This document shows, piece after piece, positions 1 through 5,505 of a DNA stretch of 6,397 bases. The notes beneath the pieces are model-generated. The model did no database searches, was not told the origin of the DNA, and saw only the letters and a program-made list of their open reading frames with translations. Source of the stretch: JAKBCQ01 sp021807585 (GTDB lineage: Bacteria > Planctomycetota > Planctomycetia > Isosphaerales > Isosphaeraceae); contig DAHWFG010000244.1 in the NCBI GenBank assembly GCA_027325115.1, positions 1 to 6,397 on the forward strand, read 5' to 3'. How positions within the stretch are numbered: the stretch's first letter is position 1; each line of letters opens with the position of its first letter. Both the position numbers and the translations under genes were made by a program.

Positions 1-105
1 CCCATCATACCGCCGCCCATCATACTGCCACCCATCATGCCCCCGCCCATCATACCACCGCCCATACCCATTCCACCCATGCCCATGCCACCCATACCGC
101 CCATC
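1..105 (-). repeat. 15-bp tandem repeat encoding Gly/Met pentapeptides
   Basis: About seven imperfect 15-bp units start near 1, 16, 31, 46, 61, 76 and 91. Each begins CCCAT on the plus strand and encodes GGGMM-like pentapeptides on the minus strand. The first four units (1-60) are nearly identical, differing mainly at third codon positions; the later units are shorter GGMGM forms. The array continues past the window edge, so its full copy number is unknown. It is coding sequence, not an intergenic repeat. Confidence 0.85.
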
Positions 106-443
106 ATCTGACCGGTCGAGTTGACGCCCACGAGCCCGGGAGGGAGCACAACTTTGAGCCGCCGTTTCGAGCGATTCGTCACTTTGATCGCCATCTTGCC
201 GTCGGCGGTCGCTTTGGCGTCGACGCCAAGCTCGCCCGACCGCACCCCTTGAAGCAGGTCGACCGTGGGGAGTTTCTCGTCGTCGGCGTCGTCGGATTTC
301 GCCGCCGCCTGACGAGCCCTGCTTGATTTTGTATGATTGGACTTGGCTTTAGCCTCGTCCGCGGCGAACGCGTGATTCACCGTGATGACCGATGCGCCGA
401 GCAGAACAACCGATAAGACCGAAGGACGAATTCGAATGCACAT
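1..443 (-). CDS. Exported protein with Met/Gly-rich tail, C-terminus cut off by window edge
   Basis: The frame is open from the ATG at 441-443 to the window edge: 147 codons, no stop, C-terminus missing. An in-frame TGA at 462-464 and a GGAGAA ribosome site 9 bases upstream fix the start. Residues 1-27 look like a Sec signal peptide: Arg at 4 and 6, a hydrophobic stretch at 8-22, and AFA before a likely cleavage at 27/28. A charged Lys/Asp-rich linker (28-57) follows, then a compact segment (58-111) with likely beta-strands around GKMAIKVTNRS and LKVVLPPGLVG, then from about 112 an uninterrupted Gly/Met tract of GGGMM-like units. I recall similar VVLPPG-then-Gly/Met arrangements in planctomycete secreted proteins, but I cannot name the family and assign no function. 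The product should act outside the cytoplasm. Residue 2 is Cys but lies before the hydrophobic core, so it is not a lipobox. Confidence 0.82.
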   Translation of the reverse strand, partial: MCIRIRPSVLSVVLLGASVITVNHAFAADEAKAKSNHTKSSRARQAAAKSDDADDEKLPTVDLLQGVRSGELGVDAKATADGKMAIKVTNRSKRRLKVVLPPGLVGVNSTGQMMGGMGGMGMGGMGMGGGMMGGGMMGGSMMGGGMM

Positions 444-706
444 GGCCGTGTATTCTCCAATTCAGTTCGCAAATCGCGGGAACCTGGACCTCCGAGGCTG
501 GTTTGATGGCGGATCGTCGGTTTGTGCACCGAGACGTCCGACAAAGGGGGGAATTCGGTCCAACTATTTTTTTGACGTTCGACCCCGCCCAATTATTCGA
601 CGATTTTCGAAAATTTAACATCGCGATTGAGAACGCGCGTGCGTGATCGAGACCGACGACCCGATCGATGAATCTGTTCGTTTGATGTAACCCACGGAAT
701 TACAAA
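444..706. promoter_or_regulatory. Divergent intergenic region between the Met/Gly protein gene and thrC
   Basis: This 263-base gap must carry promoters for both divergent genes. I see no protein gene: the short open frames here lack supporting features. A near-identical 10-base direct repeat, GACGTCCGAC at 533-542 and GACGTTCGAC at 574-583, has its copies 41 bases apart. TTGACG at 572-577 resembles a -35 element, but the best -10 partner 16 bases further (TATTCG, 594-599) matches only at TAT, so no promoter is called with confidence. Confidence 0.4.
453..458 (-). promoter_or_regulatory. Ribosome binding site of the Met/Gly-rich protein gene
   Basis: On the minus strand GGAGAA lies 9 bases before the ATG at 441-443. 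It is a good Shine-Dalgarno match and supports this start, since the only codons between it and the upstream in-frame stop are non-start codons. Confidence 0.65.
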
Positions 707-1978
707 ATGATGCGTCACGTTATCGAACTCCGTTGCGAAACCTGCGGAGCGTCCTATCCCGCCGATTCGAAGATGAATTTGTGCCCTTCGGATCAACGAC
801 CCGTCCAGATGATCCTCGATCTCGAACGCATTCGTTCGGAGCGCGGCCGCGACGCGGGGTGGAACCCCGATCGGCGTTCGCTTTGGCGCTTCGGCGCCCT
901 CTTGCCGCTCGATATCGACGACCCCGACGACCGTCGTTCAATCGTCACTCTCGGTGAAGGATGCACGCCTTCCATCCCGTATCCCCACCGCTGGGCCGAA
1001 CGACTCGGATGTCGATTCGAGGTCAAAGACGAAGGACGACCGTACACGGGCTTCGGCGCCAATCCAACCCTATCGTTCAAAGATCGAGGCATGGCGCTCA
1101 CGGTTTCGATGGCCCGCGCGCTCGGCATCACTCGCCTCGCGGTTCCCACCCAGGGGAACGCGGGAGACTCGCTCGCACGCTACGCCATCGCCGCGGAGAT
1201 CCGAGCGGCGATCGTCATGTCGCCCGATACCGACCTCCCCGTCTTGGGACAAGTCGCGGCGCTCGCGTTGCTCCATCCCGAACTCGTCTCGCTCGAGCTG
1301 ATTCCAGGAACAATCATCGATTGCGGTCGACGCGTCCGCGAGGCGTACATCCCCGAGGGCTACTTCAGCGTCGCGACGTTTCAGGAACCGGGTTGGCGGA
1401 CCGAGGGAAAGAAAACGCTCGGACTCGAACTCGCCGAGCCCGCCGGAGAGCGTCTCGCCGACCGCCTTTGGTCGGTCCCCGACGTCATCGTTTATCCGAC
1501 CGGAGGCGGGACCGGAATCGTCGGCATGGCCAAAGCCTTCGACGAACTTGAAACGCTCGGCCTGATCGACGGCCGACGGCCAAGGATGATCTGCGTTCAA
1601 AGCGAGGCGAGCACGCCGATCGTCCGAGCGATCGACGAACACGCCGCCGACATCACCCCAAAACCCCCGGGCCAAACAATCGCCACCGGGCTCAACGTGG
1701 CGCAAAATTCTGGACATATCAACGTTCTTAAGATCGTTAGGGAGACCGGCGGCTGCGCCGTCTCCGTGGCCGACGCCGAGATCCGCGCGACGATCCGCAG
1801 CGAATGGCGGGAACGCCGGTTCGCCTGGTCGCCCGAGGGCGCAGCGACCCTCGCCGCGATCGAAAAACTTTCTGATCTTCATATGATTAATAAAGGCGAT
1901 CGCGTCGTGCTGGTGAACACGGCGTCGGCGAGCAAATACCTCCCGTCGATCCGCGCCGAACTTGACGGCGGTATTTAA
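707..1978 (+). CDS. thrC: Threonine synthase family, PLP-dependent (fold type II)
   Basis: The 423-residue product has the hallmarks of threonine synthase, which converts O-phospho-L-homoserine to L-threonine and phosphate in the cytoplasm. SFKDRG at 123-128 carries the PLP-binding Lys125. GNAGDS (150-155) fits the cofactor-ring loop, GGGTG (266-270) the PLP-phosphate loop, and SPEGAA (375-380) is a late conserved motif. EGKKTLGLELAE (233-244) followed by a PDVIVYPTGGGTG block is typical of the single-domain archaeal/plant-like type. The N-terminus resembles the family's zinc ribbon, but only Cys10, Cys13 and Cys26 are present; the expected fourth position is Asp29. ATG ATG at 707/710 gives two possible starts one codon apart; an in-frame TGA at 683-685 excludes extension. 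The Shine-Dalgarno is weak (CGGA, 695-698). A related beta-replacing PLP enzyme such as cysteate synthase is the main alternative. The gene is transcribed away from its left neighbour and converges on the YTV gene. Confidence 0.88.
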   Translation: MMRHVIELRCETCGASYPADSKMNLCPSDQRPVQMILDLERIRSERGRDAGWNPDRRSLWRFGALLPLDIDDPDDRRSIVTLGEGCTPSIPYPHRWAERLGCRFEVKDEGRPYTGFGANPTLSFKDRGMALTVSMARALGITRLAVPTQGNAGDSLARYAIAAEIRAAIVMSPDTDLPVLGQVAALALLHPELVSLELIPGTIIDCGRRVREAYIPEGYFSVATFQEPGWRTEGKKTLGLELAEPAGERLADRLWSVPDVIVYPTGGGTGIVGMAKAFDELETLGLIDGRRPRMICVQSEASTPIVRAIDEHAADITPKPPGQTIATGLNVAQNSGHINVLKIVRETGGCAVSVADAEIRATIRSEWRERRFAWSPEGAATLAAIEKLSDLHMINKGDRVVLVNTASASKYLPSIRAELDGGI

Positions 1979-1985
1979 CGGTCGA

Positions 1986-2004
1986 CCGATCATCCTCTGA
2001 TCGG
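1986..2004 (+). terminator. Small perfect hairpin just after thrC
   Basis: CCGATCA (1986-1992) pairs perfectly with TGATCGG (1998-2004) around a 5-base loop, 8 bases after the thrC stop. No T-run follows directly, so it may protect the mRNA 3' end or assist the stronger hairpin downstream rather than terminate alone. Because GATC-containing words are common in this sequence, chance is possible. Confidence 0.35.
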
Positions 2005-2013
2005 CGCGCGAAA

Positions 2014-2040
2014 ACACCCTCCGGTTAAACCGGAGGGTGT
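2014..2040. terminator. Bidirectional intrinsic terminator shared by thrC and the YTV gene
   Basis: An 11-bp perfect GC-rich stem (2014-2024 with 2030-2040) closes a 5-base TTAAA loop, whose outer bases can pair further. It lies in the 110-base gap between the converging stop codons at 1978 and 2089. On the minus strand the stem ends directly in TTTT, a modest U-tract for the YTV transcript. On the plus strand GTGTTGATG and then a T-rich TTTCTTT follow, a weaker tail. The position and symmetry suit termination in both directions. Confidence 0.8.
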
Positions 2041-2088
2041 TGATGTGAATTTCTTTATCGTTACGTCAGATATTCAAACCTAAACTGC

Positions 2089-4239
2089 TTACGGGCAAGG
2101 GGGCGGGCACGGCGCCGGCGGACAAACCGGAACCTTCACGCACACCTCGACGGGGACCTGACGACACACGGTCTTGGGAACGCACACCGTCTTGCACTCG
2201 GTCACCTTCTTGACCACGCAAATCGGTACGCACGTCGTCGTCGTCACGGGAATCTGCTTGCACACGGGAACGCATTCGCGACGAACGCATTGTACCGTTT
2301 GCATCTCGCAGATCGTCTCGGGAACGCATTTGACGCGCTGCTCGCAAACCGTCTCGCAAACCGTCTCACACACCTTACGAACGCACGTCTCGGCGACCAT
2401 TCGGCACGTCGTGACGGGAACCTGGCACTGACGCGTCTCGCAAACCATTCGACACGTCGTCACCGGAACCTGCTTCACACACTGCGTGGGGACGACCCGA
2501 CAAACCGTCACGGGAACCTTCCGAACGCACTGTTCCTTAATATACTTAGTGAGCGTGCACGGATCGACCCGAGAACAGTTTTGTTTGATCATGCGAGTAA
2601 CCGTATAAGGCACTTGCTTGACGCACCGTTCGGGAACCATTTTGGTGACGCTATAAGGAACTTTGCGGCAAACCGTCTTCGACACCATCTTGGTGACGCA
2701 AACGGGAACCTGCCGCACGCACGTCCGAGGCTGCGATTCGCAAACCGTGTACGCGACGGTTTTGTAGCACGTCTCGCTCACCATCCGACACGTCGTCACG
2801 GGAACCTGTTTCACGCATTGCGTGGCGACCATCTCGCAAACGACCTCGGGGATCTGCTTGACGCACGTCTCGCTCACCATCCGGCACGTCGTCACCGGAA
2901 TCGTCTTCACACAATTCTCGGCGACCATCGTACACGTCGTCACCGGAATCTGCTTGCTCACACACACCGGAACACGCTTGCAAACCGTATAGGGAACTTG
3001 ACGATGAATCGATTGTTGTTCATACACGGTGCACGCGACGTTCTCGACGACCGTCCGCGGAACCCAAACCTGTTTGCATACCCACGTGCCGGGACATTGA
3101 TAAATGCACCCGTTCACGCAGACCGTCTTGCCGGGAACAAATTCGGATTGCGTCGTCCATTCGCCGCATTCGCGAGCGACCTGTTTGTAAACCGTCTTCG
3201 GCGTGCATACCGTTTCGCACTGATCGCGATACGCCGTTTCAGAAACGGTTTGGTAGCACGTCTCGGTCACGGTTCGCATCGAGGTCGTCTGCACGGGTCG
3301 ACACACCGTGTATTGAACTTGTCGATATGTCGTTTCTTGAACGGGTTTGCAAACGGTGTATTGACAATTCTTGATCACCGTCTTCTTCACGGGGGTCATG
3401 ACGGTGTAGCAACGGTTCTCCATTACGGTTTCGCGCACCGGGCGACAAACCGTGTAAGGAACCTGCTTATACGCGCACTTTTTCACCGGAACCATCTGAG
3501 TGAAGGTTTGCGATTGCAAAGCCCGCACCTGAACCGGCGTGCAAACCGTTTCGGCGACGGTCTTGTAACACGTTTGCTGAACGGGCCGGCAAACCGTGTA
3601 CACGCATTTGCGGTATTTCGTCTCACACACGGGCTTGCACACCGTGAAATGGACGGTTTTGTAAACGGTTTCTTGCACCGGCCGGCAAACCGTATAAATC
3701 TGATCTTTATACGCGGTTTCCTGGACGGTTCGGTTCACCGTATAGACGCGCGATTGAAGCGTCGTTTCGCGGACGGGACGCGCGACCTGATAGGTCCTCG
3801 CCTCCATATGCGTTTCGCGGACGGGACGCTCGACGGTATACGAAACGTCCTTGGTGATCGTCCGAGTGACGGGTCGAGCGACCGTGTAGGTCACGGGCCG
3901 CATCACCGTCCGATACACCGGCTTTTGTACGGTGTAAGGAACCTCTTGAACGACGTTCTCGGTCACGTTCCGCATCGTCGTGACCGTACGAGGCTGCATG
4001 ACGACCTCGGTCACGTCGCGCTCGACGGCGACCGCCTGACTTTCATAAACGGTCTCTTGCACAGGCATGAGAACCGTTTGTCTTTGTAACACGTAGTCGC
4101 CTGGGCCCGGACTTTCCACATAAGTCAGGGCGCCGCGACTCGAAGCGCCGCCGGCGTAATCCGCGGCCCTAGCCGGGCCTTCGGTCGCCGTCAGCCCCAA
4201 CACCAGGGCGATGATCGACGCCGAGAGATGAATGCGCAT
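2089..4239 (-). CDS. Secreted cysteine-rich YTV-repeat protein, probable cell-wall/surface protein
   Basis: The 716-residue product starts with a Sec signal peptide (1-25, hydrophobic 6-17, ARA cleavage near 25/26). A degenerate leader (26-101) precedes a first 16-residue repeat array (102-345 and onward), a non-repeat Cys module (346-414), a second array (415-654), partial repeats (655-694) and a Cys/Pro tail (695-716). Repeats resemble YTVCRPVQETVYKTV, with alternating Val/Thr that suggests beta-strands. I count about 64 cysteines, roughly 9%, the first at residue 185. Leu and Ser are scarce in the repeats and Val, Thr, Arg, Lys and Gln are abundant. YTV repeats are known from planctomycetes, where Cys-rich members are proposed as cell-wall components; a structural, disulfide-linked role here is inference. 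No catalytic motif, transmembrane helix or LPXTG-type signal is visible. AGGAG lies 9 bases before the ATG at 4237-4239. The gene stands alone, divergent from the SDR gene. Confidence 0.9.
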   Translation of the reverse strand: MRIHLSASIIALVLGLTATEGPARAADYAGGASSRGALTYVESPGPGDYVLQRQTVLMPVQETVYESQAVAVERDVTEVVMQPRTVTTMRNVTENVVQEVPYTVQKPVYRTVMRPVTYTVARPVTRTITKDVSYTVERPVRETHMEARTYQVARPVRETTLQSRVYTVNRTVQETAYKDQIYTVCRPVQETVYKTVHFTVCKPVCETKYRKCVYTVCRPVQQTCYKTVAETVCTPVQVRALQSQTFTQMVPVKKCAYKQVPYTVCRPVRETVMENRCYTVMTPVKKTVIKNCQYTVCKPVQETTYRQVQYTVCRPVQTTSMRTVTETCYQTVSETAYRDQCETVCTPKTVYKQVARECGEWTTQSEFVPGKTVCVNGCIYQCPGTWVCKQVWVPRTVVENVACTVYEQQSIHRQVPYTVCKRVPVCVSKQIPVTTCTMVAENCVKTIPVTTCRMVSETCVKQIPEVVCEMVATQCVKQVPVTTCRMVSETCYKTVAYTVCESQPRTCVRQVPVCVTKMVSKTVCRKVPYSVTKMVPERCVKQVPYTVTRMIKQNCSRVDPCTLTKYIKEQCVRKVPVTVCRVVPTQCVKQVPVTTCRMVCETRQCQVPVTTCRMVAETCVRKVCETVCETVCEQRVKCVPETICEMQTVQCVRRECVPVCKQIPVTTTTCVPICVVKKVTECKTVCVPKTVCRQVPVEVCVKVPVCPPAPCPPPCP
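2278..2997 (-). repeat. Second YTV array: 48-bp/16-residue repeats with two Cys columns
   Basis: Fifteen units run from residue 415 to 654 without indels, each typically opening with Val/Ile-Pro as in VPVTTCRMVSETCVKQ. Cys recurs at unit positions 6 and 13, giving alternating gaps of 7 and 9: 436, 443, 452, 459, 468, 475, 484, 491, 500, 507. On DNA, the ACCAT-starting core recurs at 2396 and 2444 (48 bp), and at 2780, 2876 and 2924 (96 and 48 bp). Copies differ at silent sites, so the duplications are not all recent. Confidence 0.9.
2998..3204 (-). other. Non-repeat cysteine module between the two YTV arrays
   Basis: Residues 346-414 break the 16-residue register: the first array's phase is offset by 11 residues relative to the second. 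The segment holds the only Trp residues in the protein (361, 386, 392), and a Cys-x3-Cys-x3-Cys-x5-Cys cluster at 374, 378, 382 and 388, around CVNGCIYQCPGTWVC. The Gly, Trp and Asn content suggests a small folded insert or hinge; function unknown. Confidence 0.7.
3205..3936 (-). repeat. First YTV array: 48-bp/16-residue repeats in unbroken register
   Basis: Units begin at residues 102, 118, 134 and every 16 thereafter to 342 (the last unit is incomplete): sixteen starts without a single indel. The first position is Tyr in twelve, Phe in two (198, 246) and Glu near the end (230, 326, 342). In units 1-5 the fourth position is Gln, Ala, Glu, Ala, Asn. From unit 6 (residue 182) it is Cys in eight of eleven units and Met in two (249, 281). 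Nucleotide copies differ mainly at third codon positions. Confidence 0.9.
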
Positions 4240-4248
4240 GGATCGTAG

Positions 4249-4253
4249 CTCCT
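4249..4253 (-). promoter_or_regulatory. Ribosome binding site of the YTV-repeat gene
   Basis: AGGAG on the minus strand lies 9 bases upstream of the ATG at 4237-4239, a strong Shine-Dalgarno that supports the start placed just before the signal peptide. Confidence 0.75.
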
Positions 4254-4660
4254 GATGACAATCCCGACCTTGCTCGTGCCTTCCGGCCCCGTAGCGGCCG
4301 AATCCTCCGGCGTGGGACCGTCAACTTAGATCTCAATTCGGCCCGAACTCGACCCGCTCTTCAGCCTGTTTCCCTAAATCACCCAACTATCCAGAACCCC
4401 CAAATCGGAAGGTTTTCCCAGTCGTTATGACGCGCCCCAAACCCGGGTATCGCGTTCGCTAAATCCCTTGATATCTTCGAGTTACGAATTATCGGAGGAT
4501 CCGTCAGGGTTTAACCGACCGATCGAACCCGAACCCCGAAGGGCTTTTCGAGGTCTTCCGTCGGCTTGCACGAGCGGGTCGATTTGTCGATGCTTGAAGT
4601 CGCGATCGCGCCGCGAGGGACGACGCCGATCCTTCAACCGATCCTGATTTGCCGATTTTT

Positions 4661-4665
4661 AAGGA
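4661..4665 (+). promoter_or_regulatory. Ribosome binding site of the SDR gene
   Basis: AAGGA lies 9 bases before the ATG at 4675. A second, out-of-frame ATG at 4665-4667 overlaps it; an in-frame TGA at 4666-4668 excludes an upstream start for the SDR itself. Confidence 0.65.
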
Positions 4666-4674
4666 TGAACGTCG

Positions 4675-5445
4675 ATGAACGTACTCGATCGCTTTCGGCT
4701 GAACGGGCGGGTCGCGATCGTTACAGGAGGGGCGCGCGGGCTCGGTCGCACCGCGGCGCTCGCGCTCGCATCGGCGGGGGCTTCGGTCGCGGTCTCGGCG
4801 CGCGATATCGCCGCCGCCGAATCCGCGGCGAACGAGATCGCCCAAACGACCCGCGCCGAGACGATCGGAATCGCTCTCGACGTCACGCGAGCGACCGATA
4901 TCGAATCGGCCTTCGCCCGCGTGATCGATCGATTCGGAACAATCGATATTCTCGTCAACAACGCCGGAATCAACATCCGCGGCCCGATCGAACGGCTCGC
5001 CGAATCCGATTGGGACGCCGTGATCGACGCCAACCTCAAAGGCCCCTGGCTCTGCTGCCGAGCCGTCGCGATTTTGATGAAAGCGAAAAAGTATGGTAAG
5101 GTGATTAATATCTCAAGCATGCTCGGCGAGATCAGCCTCCCCGAGCGCACTCCGTACGCGTCGAGCAAGGGAGGGCTCACGTTGTTGACCAAAACCCTGG
5201 CGCTCGAATGGGCGCCGTACGGAATCAACGTCAACGCGATCTGTCCCGGGCCGTTCGCCACCGACATCAACCTCCCGCTCCTCAACGACCCCGCGGTCGC
5301 CGCGAACTTCACCGCCAAAATACCCCTCGGCCGCTGGGGAGATCCCGAGGAACTCGGCCCCGCGATCGTCTTTCTCGCGTCCCAAGCCGCGAGCTTCATC
5401 ACCGGCTCGACCCTCTTCATCGACGGCGGATACACCGCACAATAA
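4675..5445 (+). CDS. Classical SDR-family oxidoreductase, gluconate 5-dehydrogenase/KduD-like
   Basis: At 256 residues this is the normal size of a classical short-chain dehydrogenase/reductase. The nucleotide-binding TGGARGLG (17-24) fits TGxxxGxG, NNAG is at 95-98, and the catalytic tetrad is Asn120, Ser148, Tyr161 and Lys165 (YASSK). PGPF at 191-194 and the C-terminal FIDGGY (248-253) are also typical. Arg21, and Arg43 after the second beta-strand, suggest NADP(H), but this is inference. The opening DRFRLNGRVAIVTGG and the RWGDPEEL block (220-227) resemble sugar-acid dehydrogenases of the gluconate 5-dehydrogenase and 2-deoxy-gluconate 3-dehydrogenase group; 3-oxoacyl-ACP reductase is a real alternative and substrate cannot be read from sequence. 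The enzyme is soluble and cytoplasmic, with no signal peptide. argJ follows 41 bases later on the same strand, so the two may share a transcript, although no pathway link is evident. Confidence 0.9.
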   Translation: MNVLDRFRLNGRVAIVTGGARGLGRTAALALASAGASVAVSARDIAAAESAANEIAQTTRAETIGIALDVTRATDIESAFARVIDRFGTIDILVNNAGINIRGPIERLAESDWDAVIDANLKGPWLCCRAVAILMKAKKYGKVINISSMLGEISLPERTPYASSKGGLTLLTKTLALEWAPYGINVNAICPGPFATDINLPLLNDPAVAANFTAKIPLGRWGDPEELGPAIVFLASQAASFITGSTLFIDGGYTAQ

Positions 5446-5505
5446 TTGATATTGATATGATATTTTGTTTTTAGGGTTAATTCGTTATGATACTATATCA
5501 TATTC
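5446..5505 (+). promoter_or_regulatory. AT-rich leader and candidate operator/hairpin across the argJ start
   Basis: In otherwise GC-rich DNA, this stretch is strongly A/T. It contains three TGATAT hexamers (5447-5452, 5453-5458, 5458-5463), the inverted repeat TGATA-CTA-TATCA (5488-5500) over the argJ start codon, and a 9-bp inverted repeat, ATATGATAT (5455-5463) with ATATCATAT (5495-5503), that would place the AUG in its loop. AGGG (5473-5476), 10 bases from the ATG, is the probable ribosome site. TTGATA (5452-5457) with GTTAAT (5476-5481) at 18-base spacing is a possible promoter, but would start transcription close to the AUG. Confidence 0.45.

Larger units (their letters stand above)
4240..4674. 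promoter_or_regulatory. Divergent intergenic region between the YTV gene and the SDR gene
   Basis: These 435 bases hold no gene I can support; open frames reaching in from the SDR gene are in the wrong frame and lack start signals. Both flanking genes need promoters here, but I find only weak candidates: TTGATA (4468-4473) with TATCGG (4490-4495) on the plus strand at 16-base spacing. In the likely YTV leader, TTC-C-GGCC (4281-4288) can pair with GGCCGAA (4296-4302) leaving one bulged base. GGAGG at 4494-4498 has no start codon at suitable distance. The stretch 4440-4500 is richer in A/T than the neighbouring genes. Confidence 0.4.

Noticed and set aside
1070..2017. A 315-residue open frame on the minus strand across thrC
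   Set aside because: It overlaps a well-supported threonine synthase in antisense and runs through the terminator region; GC-rich codon use commonly opens such frames. No family motif seen.
2278..3936. Regular 48-bp repeats as a possible CRISPR array
   Set aside because: The units are coding, contiguous, have no unique spacers, and vary at third codon positions; they encode the YTV repeats.
2290..4089. A 599-residue open frame on the plus strand, antisense to the YTV gene
   Set aside because: It is codon-aligned with the YTV gene, so antisense stops arise only from the Leu/Ser codons TTA, CTA and TCA. The repeat protein is very poor in Leu and Ser, so a long stop-free antisense frame is expected. 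The product has no start signal, signal peptide or recognisable domain.
4468..4495. Plus-strand promoter upstream of the SDR gene (TTGATA with TATCGG)
   Set aside because: Only the -35-like box is good; the -10 matches only in TAT. It is about 180 bases from the gene and planctomycete promoter rules are uncertain, so it is mentioned only within the intergenic entry.
4531..4552. Possible terminator around CCCGAAGGGCTTTT
   Set aside because: The stem is only 3 bp before mismatches and no gene ends nearby on that strand.
4566..5099. A 177-residue plus-strand frame overlapping the SDR gene start
   Set aside because: It is the +1 shadow of the SDR gene, extremely Arg-rich, with a TTG start and no domain, while the SDR frame carries all family motifs.
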